DNA of 64,000 nt from Pedobacter namyangjuensis (GTDB lineage Bacteria; Bacteroidota; Bacteroidia; Sphingobacteriales; Sphingobacteriaceae), in NCBI RefSeq assembly GCF_003313325.1, contig NZ_QMHQ01000002.1:868001-932000 (forward strand). The letters are read 5' to 3'. The notes under the pieces were generated by a model. That model was not told the DNA's origin, did no database searches, and saw only the letters and a program-made list of their open reading frames with translations. Positions within the stretch are counted from its first letter, which is position 1; each line of letters begins with the position of its first letter. Positions 19,488 through 27,941 of this stretch are shown here, in pieces. Made by a program: the position numbers and the translations under genes.

Positions 19488-19988
19488 CTACTGGCTCGAG
19501 TCACTCGTCTTTTGTGATTGCAACTTAGAAGCTGATCGTGCCTTTTTTTTCAATTGGTTGACCTTTGTGGCAGCATCAATCGAATGCGAGGAATGGATAT
19601 CCTCATCGTTTTCGGCCTTATCGGCAAGCAATTGGTAATATTTGTGGATCACGTCAAGTTCCGCTTCGGTCAGGTCCTCAATATCTACCATCCGGTTGCT
19701 GGCAAACCTGCTGGCAGCAATCAGCTCGTTAAGCTTCAGCTGTATCGCCTTGCCATCCTTGTTCTGGGATTTCTGAATCAGAAAAACCATCAAAAAGGTG
19801 ATAATTGTCGTTCCTGTGTTAATGACCAGTTGCCAGGTGTCAGAAAAATCAAACAACGGACCCGATATCCCCCAAAACAGAACTGTTGCAAATGCGCAAA
19901 GAAATGCAATTGAACTGCCTGTCCAGCAAGTTATCGCTGTAGCAGTCCTTTCAAAAAAACCATCTTTTTTTCGTCTGTTGCTTTTCAT
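19488..19988 (-). CDS. Low-affinity iron permease family membrane protein
   Basis: A 166-residue protein with two membrane segments (about residues 20-42 and 50-72) and a cytoplasmic tail. The family pattern ATAITCWTGSSIAFLCAFATVLFW, then FSDTWQLVINTGTTIITFLMVFLIQ and QNKDGKAIQLKLNELI, matches the PF04120-type low-affinity iron permease-like proteins. In fungi a relative (Fet4) transports Fe(II); in bacteria function is unproven and homologues occur in stress gene sets. The C-terminal 35 residues are Ser/Lys rich. It lies upstream of the DUF892 gene on the same strand. Confidence 0.88.
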   Translation of the reverse strand: MKSNRRKKDGFFERTATAITCWTGSSIAFLCAFATVLFWGISGPLFDFSDTWQLVINTGTTIITFLMVFLIQKSQNKDGKAIQLKLNELIAASRFASNRMVDIEDLTEAELDVIHKYYQLLADKAENDEDIHSSHSIDAATKVNQLKKKARSASKLQSQKTSDSSQ

Positions 19989-20311
19989 GTTCTCTATATT
20001 TATGTGGCTCTTTATTCTCTGCTAATGTTATCGGCAGATCAATACATTTCTAACTGTTATATCACTTCTAGGCCAAAACTTAAAATGCTTTTAGGGGATA
20101 GCCCTATTTCGCTAACGAATAATTTTTCCATGGTATTAAATCCGCTTAAATCATCCATTAAACAAACCCGGCCCTGCTTGGTTTAAAATATCCCGTAAAC
20201 GCGGCATTTGATACTATCTTAAATTCTATTTCGCATCCATTACCAAGTTATGCCTTAATTTCCGAGAAATACCGGTGGCAACCTGACCGTTTTAATGCTA
20301 CCACTACTATC

Positions 20312-20625
20312 ATGAAATGTATGCACTTTGCTATTTATCGAAGAAGGCTACCTTGTAAACGAGTTTAGCAATATTACCAGTTTCATCAACGCCGGCACAA
20401 AACCGGATATTTTCCTTCTGGACGTCATGCTTTCCAAGGGGGACGGACGCGCGGTCTGCAATCACCTAAAATCCGATCCCAGATGTTCAAAAAATTCCGG
20501 TATCAATAATGTCCGCCCACATAGACCGCAATGGTGTAATGACTTGATGCGCAGCCGATGATTTTATCGAAAAGCCATTTGATATCGAAAATCTGCTCAA
20601 GCGCATCGCAAATCTGGTTGCATAA
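20312..20625 (+). pseudogene. Broken copy of the receiver gene at 21459
   Basis: This is a diverged duplicate of the intact receiver gene 850 bases downstream. The 5' end has lost the segment for the first strand and the acidic pair (start MKCMHF… instead of MKQITILEDDSDIREICTF), one extra A lies in the run near 20490, and the frame is broken again near 20540; the ending GCA TAA matches the other copy. The middle (LLDVMLSKGDGRAVCNHLKSD) is well conserved. Confidence 0.85.
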
Positions 20626-20680
20626 CTATCCAAATCATCATATCCTACAAAACCTTCGGGAGTTTTATTAGTTACCTTAT

Positions 20681-20923
20681 TTACTTAAGTAAAACGGGCC
20701 AAGGCCATAGGCAATATTTATAAATTGCTTGGATAACCCCATTGAAACAGGCAAATGCACCCTTAACTAATAATGGTTGAGCATGGTTGTAGAACATTAG
20801 ATACATGGGCGATATAAAATCAACTAGTGGTTCAAACTTTTCGACCATTTTGTCGCTGAAATTTTCTATGGCAACATCTTCCTTTAGTTTTTTGAATCTA
20901 GAAATAATTCCGTAACCAATCAA
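20681..20923 (-). CDS. Unrecognised small protein or gene fragment
   Basis: An 80-codon frame with hydrophobic C-terminal half (FISPMYLMFYNHAQPLL, GAFACFNGVIQAIYKYCLW). It matches a broken stretch at about 3500-3620 in this window, so the sequence occurs at least twice on the element and may be the tail of a larger ancestral gene. No domain recognised. Confidence 0.45.
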   Translation of the reverse strand: MIGYGIISRFKKLKEDVAIENFSDKMVEKFEPLVDFISPMYLMFYNHAQPLLVKGAFACFNGVIQAIYKYCLWPWPVLLK

Positions 20924-21110
20924 TCGTGGATTTGAATCTGTTTTTATAGATATAGACCCAGGAGTAGGCCATTATCAAAACCGTATTGTTCGAGTCACCA
21001 ACGGAACAGCTAACTGTTTTATCATCGTTGAACGCTTTAACCCTAAAAATAACTCTACCAAAAACAAACCGTTGACCTACTGTTAAATTGCATAATGTCG
21101 TGCCATTCAT
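20898..21110 (-). CDS. Unrecognised 70-residue protein
   Basis: It starts MNGTTLCNLTVGQRFVFGR and has alternating strands (RVIFRVKAFNDDKTVSCSVGDS, NTVLIMAYSWVYIY), consistent with a tiny beta-barrel-like domain. It overlaps the start of the 20681-20923 frame by 26 bases. Function unknown; it may be a remnant in this decaying zone. Confidence 0.45.
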   Translation of the reverse strand: MNGTTLCNLTVGQRFVFGRVIFRVKAFNDDKTVSCSVGDSNNTVLIMAYSWVYIYKNRFKSTIDWLRNYF

Positions 21111-21458
21111 TTAGCAAAAGACTTAATTAATGGTTGGGATATGTTACGGGAATCCGTAAAACAACGACGATTCATGTAAAATACCGTAATTTCTTGCAAG
21201 GTCAAGCACAATCATTGCGGTTAGCAAATCATTTTCCGCATTGTAAATTCAAATATTGAATTGCAGCAAAATAAGTCGATGCCGCAAAAACCGGCAAGTT
21301 CGATCATGCTCAACTTGAACAAATAGGTTCGAGCTATAAAACGGAAACTTTCTCTGCAATAAATACTTAGCCGTCTTGCAATAAGTACCTGAACTCACAA
21401 ATCGTACATCTCTTGGCAGGGCATTTGCGTAGATAACGTCACACACAAACGAAACCTT
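21111..21458. other. Gene-free stretch upstream of the receiver gene
   Basis: No gene is supported. It presumably holds the promoter of the receiver gene at 21459; I do not see a clear -33/-7 pair. Confidence 0.4.
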
Positions 21459-21809
21459 ATGAAACAAATTACTATCCTGGAGGACGACTCGGACATCCGG
21501 GAAATATGCACTTTTCTATTTATCCAAGAAGGCTATCTGGTAAACGGCTTTAGGGATATAACCAGTTTCATCAACGCTGGCACCAAGCCGGATATTTTCC
21601 TTCTTGATATTATGCTTCCCGATGGGGATGGACGGGCGGTCTGCAATGACCTAAAATCCGATGCAAGATATTTAAAAATTCCAGTAGTGATGATGTCCGC
21701 TCACCAGGACCGCAACAGTGTAATGAAAGGATGCGCCGCCGATGATTTTGTCGAAAAGCCGTTTGACATCGACAATCTGCTCAAGCGGATCGCAAATCTA
21801 GTTGCATAG
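21459..21809 (+). CDS. Single-domain response regulator (receiver only)
   Basis: A 116-residue receiver domain. The acidic pair is in ILEDDSD, the phospho-acceptor Asp lies in FLLDIMLPDGDG near residue 50, the switch residue in MMSAH is Ser, and the Lys is in VEKPFDI. There is no output domain. A broken duplicate lies 850 bases upstream. No kinase is adjacent; the intact PAS kinase of the element is about 14 kb away. It may take part in a phosphorelay or bind a partner directly. Confidence 0.92.
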   Translation: MKQITILEDDSDIREICTFLFIQEGYLVNGFRDITSFINAGTKPDIFLLDIMLPDGDGRAVCNDLKSDARYLKIPVVMMSAHQDRNSVMKGCAADDFVEKPFDIDNLLKRIANLVA

Positions 21810-22157
21810 GCACCTAAATATTTGTACGTTACAAAACCCTACCTAGTAATTTAACTACATCTTTTATGTCGTTAAACAGGAGATTAATCTGAACAAAGAC
21901 CGCGAAAAGAAAATAGGGATAGCGCCTAAGCCCTACCCCCATTTAAATTAACGCTCTCGCCACAAATGTATTCAAAAATCCCTTTACTGGGCATTGAATG
22001 TTTTTTTTCCGAACCAAGCTAAAACCTAAAGTTTCATATAAGCAGTCATAGGTTTCCGGCAAGTGGTTGTCTTTCACCCTGCTTTTTGGCAAGGATCCAA
22101 TTAGCGGAAACCAAAATGGCAGCAAGGTGTTCTATTTTCGAACAAAGAACCCAGACC
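21810..22157. other. Gene-free stretch with a repeated 23-bp sequence
   Basis: No gene is supported. Bases 21937-21959 match 18572-18594 with one mismatch (both end TTAACGCTCTCG). It precedes the DUF4142 gene and may include its promoter. Confidence 0.45.
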
Positions 22158-22760
22158 ATGAACAAAAAACTATTATTTGCGGCGATGGCACTAGGCGCCA
22201 CCGTTTATGCCTGCAACCCCAAACCCTCGACCTCAAGCCAGAACGACACCACCCAGATTGCAAAGGATCCGGTGGACACCGCCCTGGTCGGAGCTCCCAA
22301 CAGCAGCGAATTTGCCGCCCAGGCCGCAATTGGCGGAATGACCGAGGTGGAATCGAGCGCAAAAATGATCAAGCGCACCGAAAACCCGGAAATACAGACC
22401 ATGGCGGTCATGATGGTCAAGGACCACGGGGCCGCAAATGCGGAGCTGAAGGCAATTGCCAAAAAGGAAAAGATGAACCTCCCTCAGGCACTTCCCCAGG
22501 AAAAGCTGCAGGCCATAGCTGATATCGAATCAATGTCCGAAGAAGCGCAGAACCTTGCCTATGCCGAGTTGATGGTAAGGGAGCACGAGCAGGCGGTCTC
22601 AATGTTTTCATCTGCTGGCCAGAGCGAGCCCAACCCCGCACTGAAGGCATTTGCATCCAAGCACCTGCCAACGCTGAAGGCACACCTTGCCCATGCGCAG
22701 AGCGTGCTGAAAAACCTAAGCGGAGCTGCAAAAAAGAGCGGCACGGGAAAATCGGAGTAA
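22158..22760 (+). CDS. DUF4142 lipoprotein
   Basis: With the start at 22158 the protein has 200 residues and begins MNKKLLFAAMALGATVYAC, a lipoprotein signal with the modified Cys at residue 19; upstream in-frame codons lack a signal, so this start is preferred. The mature part is a helical DUF4142 domain (EFAAQAAIGGMTEVESSAKM, MAVMMVKDHGAANAELKAIA, YAELMVREHEQAV, LPTLKAHLAHAQSVL) with its characteristic spaced His residues. DUF4142 proteins are periplasmic, often induced by stress; biochemical role unknown. A hairpin terminator follows, so it is probably a single-gene unit. Confidence 0.92.
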   Translation: MNKKLLFAAMALGATVYACNPKPSTSSQNDTTQIAKDPVDTALVGAPNSSEFAAQAAIGGMTEVESSAKMIKRTENPEIQTMAVMMVKDHGAANAELKAIAKKEKMNLPQALPQEKLQAIADIESMSEEAQNLAYAELMVREHEQAVSMFSSAGQSEPNPALKAFASKHLPTLKAHLAHAQSVLKNLSGAAKKSGTGKSE

Positions 22761-22771
22761 AAGATTATTTC

Positions 22772-22803
22772 AAACCCAAGGTCCCGCAGGGGGCCTTGGG
22801 TTT
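22772..22803 (+). terminator. Terminator of the DUF4142 gene
   Basis: AAACCCAAGG pairs with CCTTGGGTTT around a GC-rich loop, 12 bases after the stop codon, and runs into TTTT. The symmetrical A/T flanks would allow use in either direction. Confidence 0.8.
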
Positions 22804-23107
22804 TCGGGCGACCTGAAGCTGCCCGCATCGATGGACCCCACCACTACCCTGGCCCGTCCAGTCCTCAACGCCCGTAACCTTTGGTGAACGGAATTTTCAT
22901 TGATCAATGGCCTGGACATTACCCAGGCGTAAAAACGCCACGTCGCTGGCAACATCCTAACCCGCTCTAGCGATGATGCAAACGAAGTACATTTCCGGAT
23001 CTCAGTAATAGGAGCCTGTTTAGCCTCTGCCCGACGCCTGCGCCAAGCACCACGGAAAACTAAAAAAAGCAGCCAAAACAAAGCAAGCTCGAAGGTGTTT
23101 GAGTGGC
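22804..23107. other. Gene-free stretch before the glycosyltransferase
   Basis: No gene is supported; a long minus-strand frame here (to 23339) overlaps the glycosyltransferase antisense and has no family signature. It should contain the glycosyltransferase promoter. Confidence 0.4.
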
Positions 23108-24271
23108 ATGGAAATACTGTTCTTGGTCGTTTTTGCCTTTTGCCTTGCCCGACTGGGCGTAGCGGTCTACAATTTTGCCTCGGAGCCGGTGCTGAGGGTT
23201 TGCAAAAAAAGGCATAACGACCTTGTCTCGATACTCGTTCCGGCAAGGAACGAGCAGGAAAGCATTGCCAAGCTGCTCGATTCGGTTTCCCTTTTGGACT
23301 ACGGAAATTTTGAACTGATCGTGCTCGACGACCATTCATCGGACCGCACCTTTGAAATATGCGAGAGTTATGCTGGCCGGGACCAGCGCTTTTCGGTAGT
23401 TAGGGGCCAGGCGCTTCCACAGGGATGGCTTGGAAAAAACCATGCCTGCCATCAGCTTGCCCAACTTGCAAAGGGCAGCTTTCTGTTGTTTCTTGATGCC
23501 GATACGACCGTCCATCGGCAGCTGCTGAACGCTGCTGTGCAAAGGATGCACAATGGAAAGCTCGACCTGCTCAGCCTATTTCCCGACCAGCAAATGGAAA
23601 GCCTTGGCGAAAAACTTGTCGTTCCGCTGATGAACTATCTGCTGCTGACGCTACTTCCCATCCGATTGATCTTGAAGCATCCAATGCCCATATTCTCCGC
23701 TGCCAGTGGGCAGTTTATGCTTTTCCGCGCCTGTTGCTATAAAAAACACCAATTCCACATGGCGGTCAAGGCGGACATCGCCGAAGACCTGAGCATTATG
23801 AAGCTTGTCAAAAAATTGGCCTGTAAAGGCCAGGGCCTTTTGGCCGGAGGATTGGTCACTTGCCGCATGTACAGCGGCTACCTGCAGGCGGTTACCGGCT
23901 TCTCCAAAAACTTTCTGGCTCCTTTCGATGGAAAAATCTGGCTTTTTTCAACCTTCCTTTCCCTTTCTGTCATCGGCCCGGCAAGCGTTATGCTGCTGGC
24001 AAGCCCCTATCTGATACTCGCCCTCGCCCTTACCATATTGCTTACCCGTGCTGCCGTGTCAAAGGTTTGCGGACAGAGCCTGGCCCTTAACATTATCCTG
24101 CACCCCTTTCAGCAGCTTAGCTTAGCGGTGGTAGGCTATTTAGCCATTCTTGGAACCGTGCGCAGGGATCTGGAATGGAAAGGAAGAAAAATCTCCTTCG
24201 CCGAAAGCGTGGATCACGGATGTGGCGCTGCAAAGGATAGCCCTGAAAGCAACCGAATCCCTGCAGTGTAG
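23108..24271 (+). CDS. Family 2 glycosyltransferase, membrane-bound
   Basis: A 387-residue GT2 enzyme; ATG at 23108 (MEILFLVVFAFCLARLGVAV) is preferred over an upstream TTG. It has an N-terminal membrane segment, then the nucleotide-sugar domain: VSILVPARNEQESI, IVLDDHSSD, FLLFLDADT (DxD metal site) and IAEDLSIMK (ED acidic motif). Three hydrophobic segments follow between about residues 265 and 350. This plan is that of carotenoid or lipid glycosyltransferases of the CrtQ type. It converges on the polyketide operon with an 89-base gap and may glycosylate that product; acceptor specificity is inference. Confidence 0.88.
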   Translation: MEILFLVVFAFCLARLGVAVYNFASEPVLRVCKKRHNDLVSILVPARNEQESIAKLLDSVSLLDYGNFELIVLDDHSSDRTFEICESYAGRDQRFSVVRGQALPQGWLGKNHACHQLAQLAKGSFLLFLDADTTVHRQLLNAAVQRMHNGKLDLLSLFPDQQMESLGEKLVVPLMNYLLLTLLPIRLILKHPMPIFSAASGQFMLFRACCYKKHQFHMAVKADIAEDLSIMKLVKKLACKGQGLLAGGLVTCRMYSGYLQAVTGFSKNFLAPFDGKIWLFSTFLSLSVIGPASVMLLASPYLILALALTILLTRAAVSKVCGQSLALNIILHPFQQLSLAVVGYLAILGTVRRDLEWKGRKISFAESVDHGCGAAKDSPESNRIPAV

Positions 24272-24360
24272 GCTTAGCCCCTGGGGGCATTGCTAGATTG
24301 ACTTGGGCTAAACCCCTATAGCAAAAGCTTCGCTGGACGTTTTTCGGGACTGAAAAATGG

Positions 24361-24921
24361 TTACCTATATTCATTACCTTGTAAGTACACAACGCACAGC
24401 CCCCTGCCATGATGGCTCACGCTTGCAGGGCCCGTCCGGCCGCTGGCCGGATCATAAACCATCGGCAGTCCCTTTGGGCACTTTGCCAGAACCAGGCCGC
24501 TCTGCGAACTGAAGGCCTGCCGGTAGTCCTGCTGGTTTTTCATATGCACCGTTTTTACCTCGCCGTAAACAGCTCCCCGGCCAAGGGCTACGGTATGCAG
24601 CATCCCTTGATAAACTGACGATCTGCAAGGGAACGATTCGTTGCCTTTCATCACTGCGCCCTGCGCCGTGGAAACGCCATTCATTTCCAGCATGCAGCTG
24701 TAGGCCAAGGGCTCGTATAGCCGTATGCCGGAGTTCCGGTTGTGCACTTTGTAGGCAGCCTCCTTCATGCTCCACATCATCCACACCAAAAGGCCGGGAT
24801 CCTGCGCAAGCGCAATGGCCCGCTGCTCATCATCATTGAAGAGCTTGCTGAGGTAGCCTTTTCTTTTCCAGTCGCTCTGCACCTGGGCAAGCTGAAGGTC
24901 GATCAGGTCATTGCCCAGCAT
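24361..24921 (-). CDS. 4'-phosphopantetheinyl transferase
   Basis: A 186-residue Sfp/AcpT-superfamily enzyme, which moves phosphopantetheine from CoA to the Ser of carrier proteins. The start MLGNDLIDLQLA (24921) is preferred because it places the Mg-binding GNDxxD motif at the N terminus, as in relatives; a longer frame reaches 24960. The second motif, WSMKEAAYK (Trp50, Lys53, Glu54, Lys58), is intact. It overlaps the ACP gene by 14 bases and is the last gene of the operon, so it is very likely dedicated to activating that ACP. Confidence 0.9.
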   Translation of the reverse strand: MLGNDLIDLQLAQVQSDWKRKGYLSKLFNDDEQRAIALAQDPGLLVWMMWSMKEAAYKVHNRNSGIRLYEPLAYSCMLEMNGVSTAQGAVMKGNESFPCRSSVYQGMLHTVALGRGAVYGEVKTVHMKNQQDYRQAFSSQSGLVLAKCPKGLPMVYDPASGRTGPASVSHHGRGLCVVYLQGNEYR

Positions 24922-25171
24922 CGCCAGAAAGTTTTTGCGCCACCACTTCGACCGTTGCACGAACGGTCAGCATTTTTGCCATCGAATCGTTGTCCACTTC
25001 GATACCAAACTTTTCCTCTATGTCCAGTACAATGTCCACCAGGTTGGCCGAATTGATCTTCAGGTCCTTTAGAAAATCGGTATCCTCGGAAAGCTCCTCG
25101 AGCTTGCTGCGCTCTTCGGTGTAGGGTGAAACTATTGCCTTCAGTTCCCCAATAATAAGTAATCTATCCAT
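24908..25171 (-). CDS. Acyl carrier protein
   Basis: An 87-residue carrier protein. The attachment site is Ser41 in DLKINSANLVDIVLDIEEKFGIEV, where the usual Asp-Ser-Leu is replaced by Asn-Ser-Ala; helix II and the IEEKFGIE motif are otherwise typical. Such Asn-Ser carriers are seen in specialised lipid pathways. It is overlapped by the ketosynthase upstream (8 bases) and PPTase downstream (14 bases). It probably holds the acyl chain for the ketosynthase and dehydratase and may present it to the type III PKS. Confidence 0.92.
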   Translation of the reverse strand: MDRLLIIGELKAIVSPYTEERSKLEELSEDTDFLKDLKINSANLVDIVLDIEEKFGIEVDNDSMAKMLTVRATVEVVAQKLSGDAGQ

Positions 25172-26447
25172 TTTTAAACCTTTTAAATATCAAACACGCG
25201 TTCACATCCCCAAATCCAAAACTTGCCTTGGCAAGCACCTCGAAATCCAAGGCCAAAAGTTTCCCGGGTATGCGCGAGGGATCCACCAGCGCTGCGATTT
25301 CCGGGTTCAGGTCCTGGCAGTTGATGTTGGGAAAAACAAATCCGCCACTGAGCTGCATCACCGATGCAACGCATTCTATGCTGCCCGAGGCACTGATGCA
25401 GTGCCCAGTCATTCCCTTCAGGGAATTGATGTAGGGGAAGTCCTCCCTTCCGCGTCCCAGCGCCTGCTTCCAGTTTGCGATCTCAAGTGCATCCTTTGCC
25501 GTTGCGGTCAGGTGCCCGTTTATTACCTCCACCTGTTCGGGGCGGATGCCGGCACCGGAAACCGCCTGGGCAATGCAGCGCTTTACCGCCTCGGGATTGG
25601 GAGCGGTCATGGTTCCAAGTCCCCGCTGGCCTCCGGAATTGGCATGCCCGCCGATCACCTCGCAGTAAATCCTGGCGTTGCGCGAAACTGCGCTCTCCAG
25701 GGATTCCAGCACCAGCGCACCCGCACCACTTCCCGGCACAAAGCCGCTGGCAGTGGCGCTCATCGGCCTGCTGGCATCCTGCGGCGAATCGTTGTGTTTA
25801 TAGGTGCAAACCTTCATCGCATCGAAGCCGCCCCAGATATATGGACCGCTGTCACTGGTGCTGCCGGCCAGCATCCGCTTGGCCTTGCCCCATCTGATAT
25901 GTTCGTAGGCCATAAGTATGCTTTCGGTTCCTGTTGCGCAGGCCGAGGAGTTTGTCGTAACCTGGTTTCCCAGCCCGAGTTTGCCCGCGATGTAGGCGCT
26001 TACCCCGCTGGCCATGGTCTGTCCCACCACCGTACTGCCGAGCTTGCGTACCTGCTGCTGGTCGATCTGCTGGATCGCCCAACGGAACTTGTCGATACCG
26101 GAGGTACCGGTTCCAAAAAAAGTTCCGCTGTCCCAGTCCGGTTGGGATTCCCCTGCGGGAAGCAGCCCAGCGCCCGACCAGGCTTCCATCGCCGCTACCA
26201 CCCCGTACTGAATTCCCGTACTTGCCAATACCCTCTGTTCCAGCTCGCTGAAACAGACATCCATCGTTTGCCTGGATATTTCAGGCCTGCCGGAAACCTG
26301 GCAGGAAAACCCAAGCGCCTGCAGGGCCGGATCAAACCTGATCCCGGAAGTACCGGATTTGATCGCCCTTGCGAAATCTTCCACACCGGTGCCATTGGGG
26401 GCACATACCCCGAGTCCGGTTATAACTACCCTATTTGCCGCTTTCAT
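25164..26447 (-). CDS. Beta-ketoacyl-ACP synthase (KAS II / FabF-like)
   Basis: A 427-residue ketosynthase with all three catalytic residues: Cys170 in TNSSACATGTES, His312 in NGHLTATAKDALE (usual N-A-H-G-T modified to N-G-H-L-T) and His349 in LKGMTGHCISASG. It performs decarboxylative condensation of acyl groups with malonyl-ACP. Length and fold are those of FabF, but the altered first His motif and its place between ACP and hotdog dehydratase mark it as a specialised rather than housekeeping enzyme. It overlaps the dehydratase gene by 17 bases and the ACP by 8. There is no chain-length-factor partner. Confidence 0.93.
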   Translation of the reverse strand: MKAANRVVITGLGVCAPNGTGVEDFARAIKSGTSGIRFDPALQALGFSCQVSGRPEISRQTMDVCFSELEQRVLASTGIQYGVVAAMEAWSGAGLLPAGESQPDWDSGTFFGTGTSGIDKFRWAIQQIDQQQVRKLGSTVVGQTMASGVSAYIAGKLGLGNQVTTNSSACATGTESILMAYEHIRWGKAKRMLAGSTSDSGPYIWGGFDAMKVCTYKHNDSPQDASRPMSATASGFVPGSGAGALVLESLESAVSRNARIYCEVIGGHANSGGQRGLGTMTAPNPEAVKRCIAQAVSGAGIRPEQVEVINGHLTATAKDALEIANWKQALGRGREDFPYINSLKGMTGHCISASGSIECVASVMQLSGGFVFPNINCQDLNPEIAALVDPSRIPGKLLALDFEVLAKASFGFGDVNACLIFKRFKNG

Positions 26448-26895
26448 CCGTTCTTGAGATTAACATGCCAGATATCGTTCCCTTTGCAATCAGCTCCCCG
26501 CCTGCATCATGCATCTGCACCTTGCAGGAAAGCTTGTTGAACCTAAAATAGTTTTTTGTTCCGGTAACGAAAACCTTTTCCCCGGGATAAACCGGCTTTA
26601 AAAAATCAAGCGATGAGGAAGTCATCGCTACGCTTGCCTTTCCCGGAGGAACCTTCCCGCCCATCAGGTATATTCCCAGACATACCAGCCCGATCTGCGC
26701 CATGGTTTCGGTCAGTATCGCGGCCGGGGTTACCGGAAAGTCCCTGAAATGCCCGTCATAGAAAAACAGCGCGCTGTCATAGGTATAGCAGCCACCGATA
26801 CCGTCCTGGCTGATTTCCAGGATTTCATCCACAAAGCGGAAAGCCTCGCCATAGGGCAGCCTTTCCAAAATCTGTCCAGCTGATAAGACTACCAT
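26431..26895 (-). CDS. FabZ-like 3-hydroxyacyl-ACP dehydratase (hotdog fold)
   Basis: A 154-residue single hotdog domain. The motif GHFRDFPVTPAAILTETMAQIG supplies the catalytic His of GHF-x-x-x-P and the Glu of the TETMAQ helix, as in FabZ (residues about 49-68). FabZ removes water from 3-hydroxyacyl-ACP to give the trans-2-enoyl chain. The upstream PLPYGEAFRFVDEI-type start (LERLPYGEAFRFVDEIL) is typical. It overlaps the type III PKS gene by 7 bases. No ketoreductase or enoyl reductase is in the operon, so the host FabG/FabI would be needed for full reduction, or the product keeps unsaturation. Confidence 0.88.
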   Translation of the reverse strand: MVVLSAGQILERLPYGEAFRFVDEILEISQDGIGGCYTYDSALFFYDGHFRDFPVTPAAILTETMAQIGLVCLGIYLMGGKVPPGKASVAMTSSSLDFLKPVYPGEKVFVTGTKNYFRFNKLSCKVQMHDAGGELIAKGTISGMLISRTDESGK

Positions 26896-27941
26896 TGCAA
26901 AAGTATTCTTTGTGCCGAAAACCCTGGACCAAAACTGAGCATGAGCCCCCGATCGCCTTCCTTGGGACTGCGTTCGATAAACTTTTCCAAAACGTACAGC
27001 ACCGTTGCGCTGCTCATGTTCCCGTACTCGCCCAGTACCGTCTTGGTCAGCTCAAGATCCTTGCCCAGCTCGCCGAAAAGGCTTTCCACCACCTGGATGA
27101 TTTTCTTGCCGCCCGGATGGAAGACCAAATGGTCGATGTCCTTTATCGCAATTCCGTTAGCTTCCAAAAAAGGATGGATGACCTGTCCGAAATGATCCGC
27201 AATCCTTTCCGGAACCGCAACGTCCAGCACCATCTGCAGGCCGGTGTCGGTGAGCTCAAAGCCCATCAGCTGTTCGGCGTCGTAGAAGTGGTACATGCCC
27301 TGGTCTAGGATCTGCGGACCGTCCTCGCCAGGATCCGAGCTGAGCAGCACGCAGGCCGCCCCGTCCCCGAAGATCGCAGCGCTCACAATGTTGGCCATGG
27401 AAAAGTCCTGGTACTGGAAAGTAGCGGACGGGGATTCCACTGAAACCAGCGCAGCCCTTTTTCCCGGATTTTCCTTTAGGAAGTTTTTGGCATAGATCAG
27501 TCCAGATACGCCGGCTGCGCAACCCATCTCGGTCACCGGCAGACGGATGATGTCCTGACGTAGGCCGAGCCGATTGATCAGGTAGGCATCAAGCGAGGGG
27601 ATCATGATGCCGGTGCAGCTGACCGTAATGATATAGTCCAGCTGGTCGGCCTTCCATCCCGCCTTGGCAAGCGCATCGGAAAGGCACTGCTCCCCAAGGG
27701 CAATGGCCGCCTTGGCATACAGACGGTTTCGCTCCGCAAATCCCATGTTGCTGAAAACCTTTTCGGGAGGCATGATCGCGTAGCGCTTCTGCACACCTGC
27801 GTTCTCAAAAATCTTGATGACCTTCCTTACAAAGCGGTCTTCCTTTCCCTTGAGCCAGTCCCTTACAAAGGGCAAGGTCTCAGCTGTAGTGCAGCAGTAT
27901 TCCGGCAAGGCCTTTGCCACCGTTTTTATTCTAACTTTCAT
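26889..27941 (-). CDS. Type III polyketide synthase (chalcone/stilbene synthase superfamily)
   Basis: A 350-residue homodimeric-type ketosynthase; ATG at 27941 (MKVRIKTV) is chosen because it overlaps the methyltransferase stop as ATGA. The Cys-His-Asn triad is intact: Cys141 in TEMGCAAGVSGL, His275 in LVFHPGGKKI and Asn308 in GEYGNMSSAT. The enzyme extends an acyl starter with malonyl-CoA and cyclises it, typically to alkylpyrones or alkylresorcinols in bacteria. With a ketosynthase, ACP and dehydratase alongside, its starter may come from the operon's own acyl-ACP (inference). Chain length and cyclisation mode cannot be read. Confidence 0.95.
   Translation of the reverse strand: MKVRIKTVAKALPEYCCTTAETLPFVRDWLKGKEDRFVRKVIKIFENAGVQKRYAIMPPEKVFSNMGFAERNRLYAKAAIALGEQCLSDALAKAGWKADQLDYIITVSCTGIMIPSLDAYLINRLGLRQDIIRLPVTEMGCAAGVSGLIYAKNFLKENPGKRAALVSVESPSATFQYQDFSMANIVSAAIFGDGAACVLLSSDPGEDGPQILDQGMYHFYDAEQLMGFELTDTGLQMVLDVAVPERIADHFGQVIHPFLEANGIAIKDIDHLVFHPGGKKIIQVVESLFGELGKDLELTKTVLGEYGNMSSATVLYVLEKFIERSPKEGDRGLMLSFGPGFSAQRILLQW

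Noticed and set aside
22770..23339. 189-codon minus-strand frame beginning inside the glycosyltransferase
   Set aside because: Arg/Pro-rich antisense frame running through a terminator region; no recognisable domain.
24274..24311. TTAGCCC…GGGCTAA inverted repeat between the convergent GT2 and PPTase genes
   Set aside because: The loop of 24 bases is long and there is no T-run, so a terminator cannot be supported.
25401..26540. 379-codon plus-strand open frame across the ketosynthase gene
   Set aside because: It is antisense to a ketosynthase with complete catalytic motifs; the frame is open because of high G+C and has no domain of its own.
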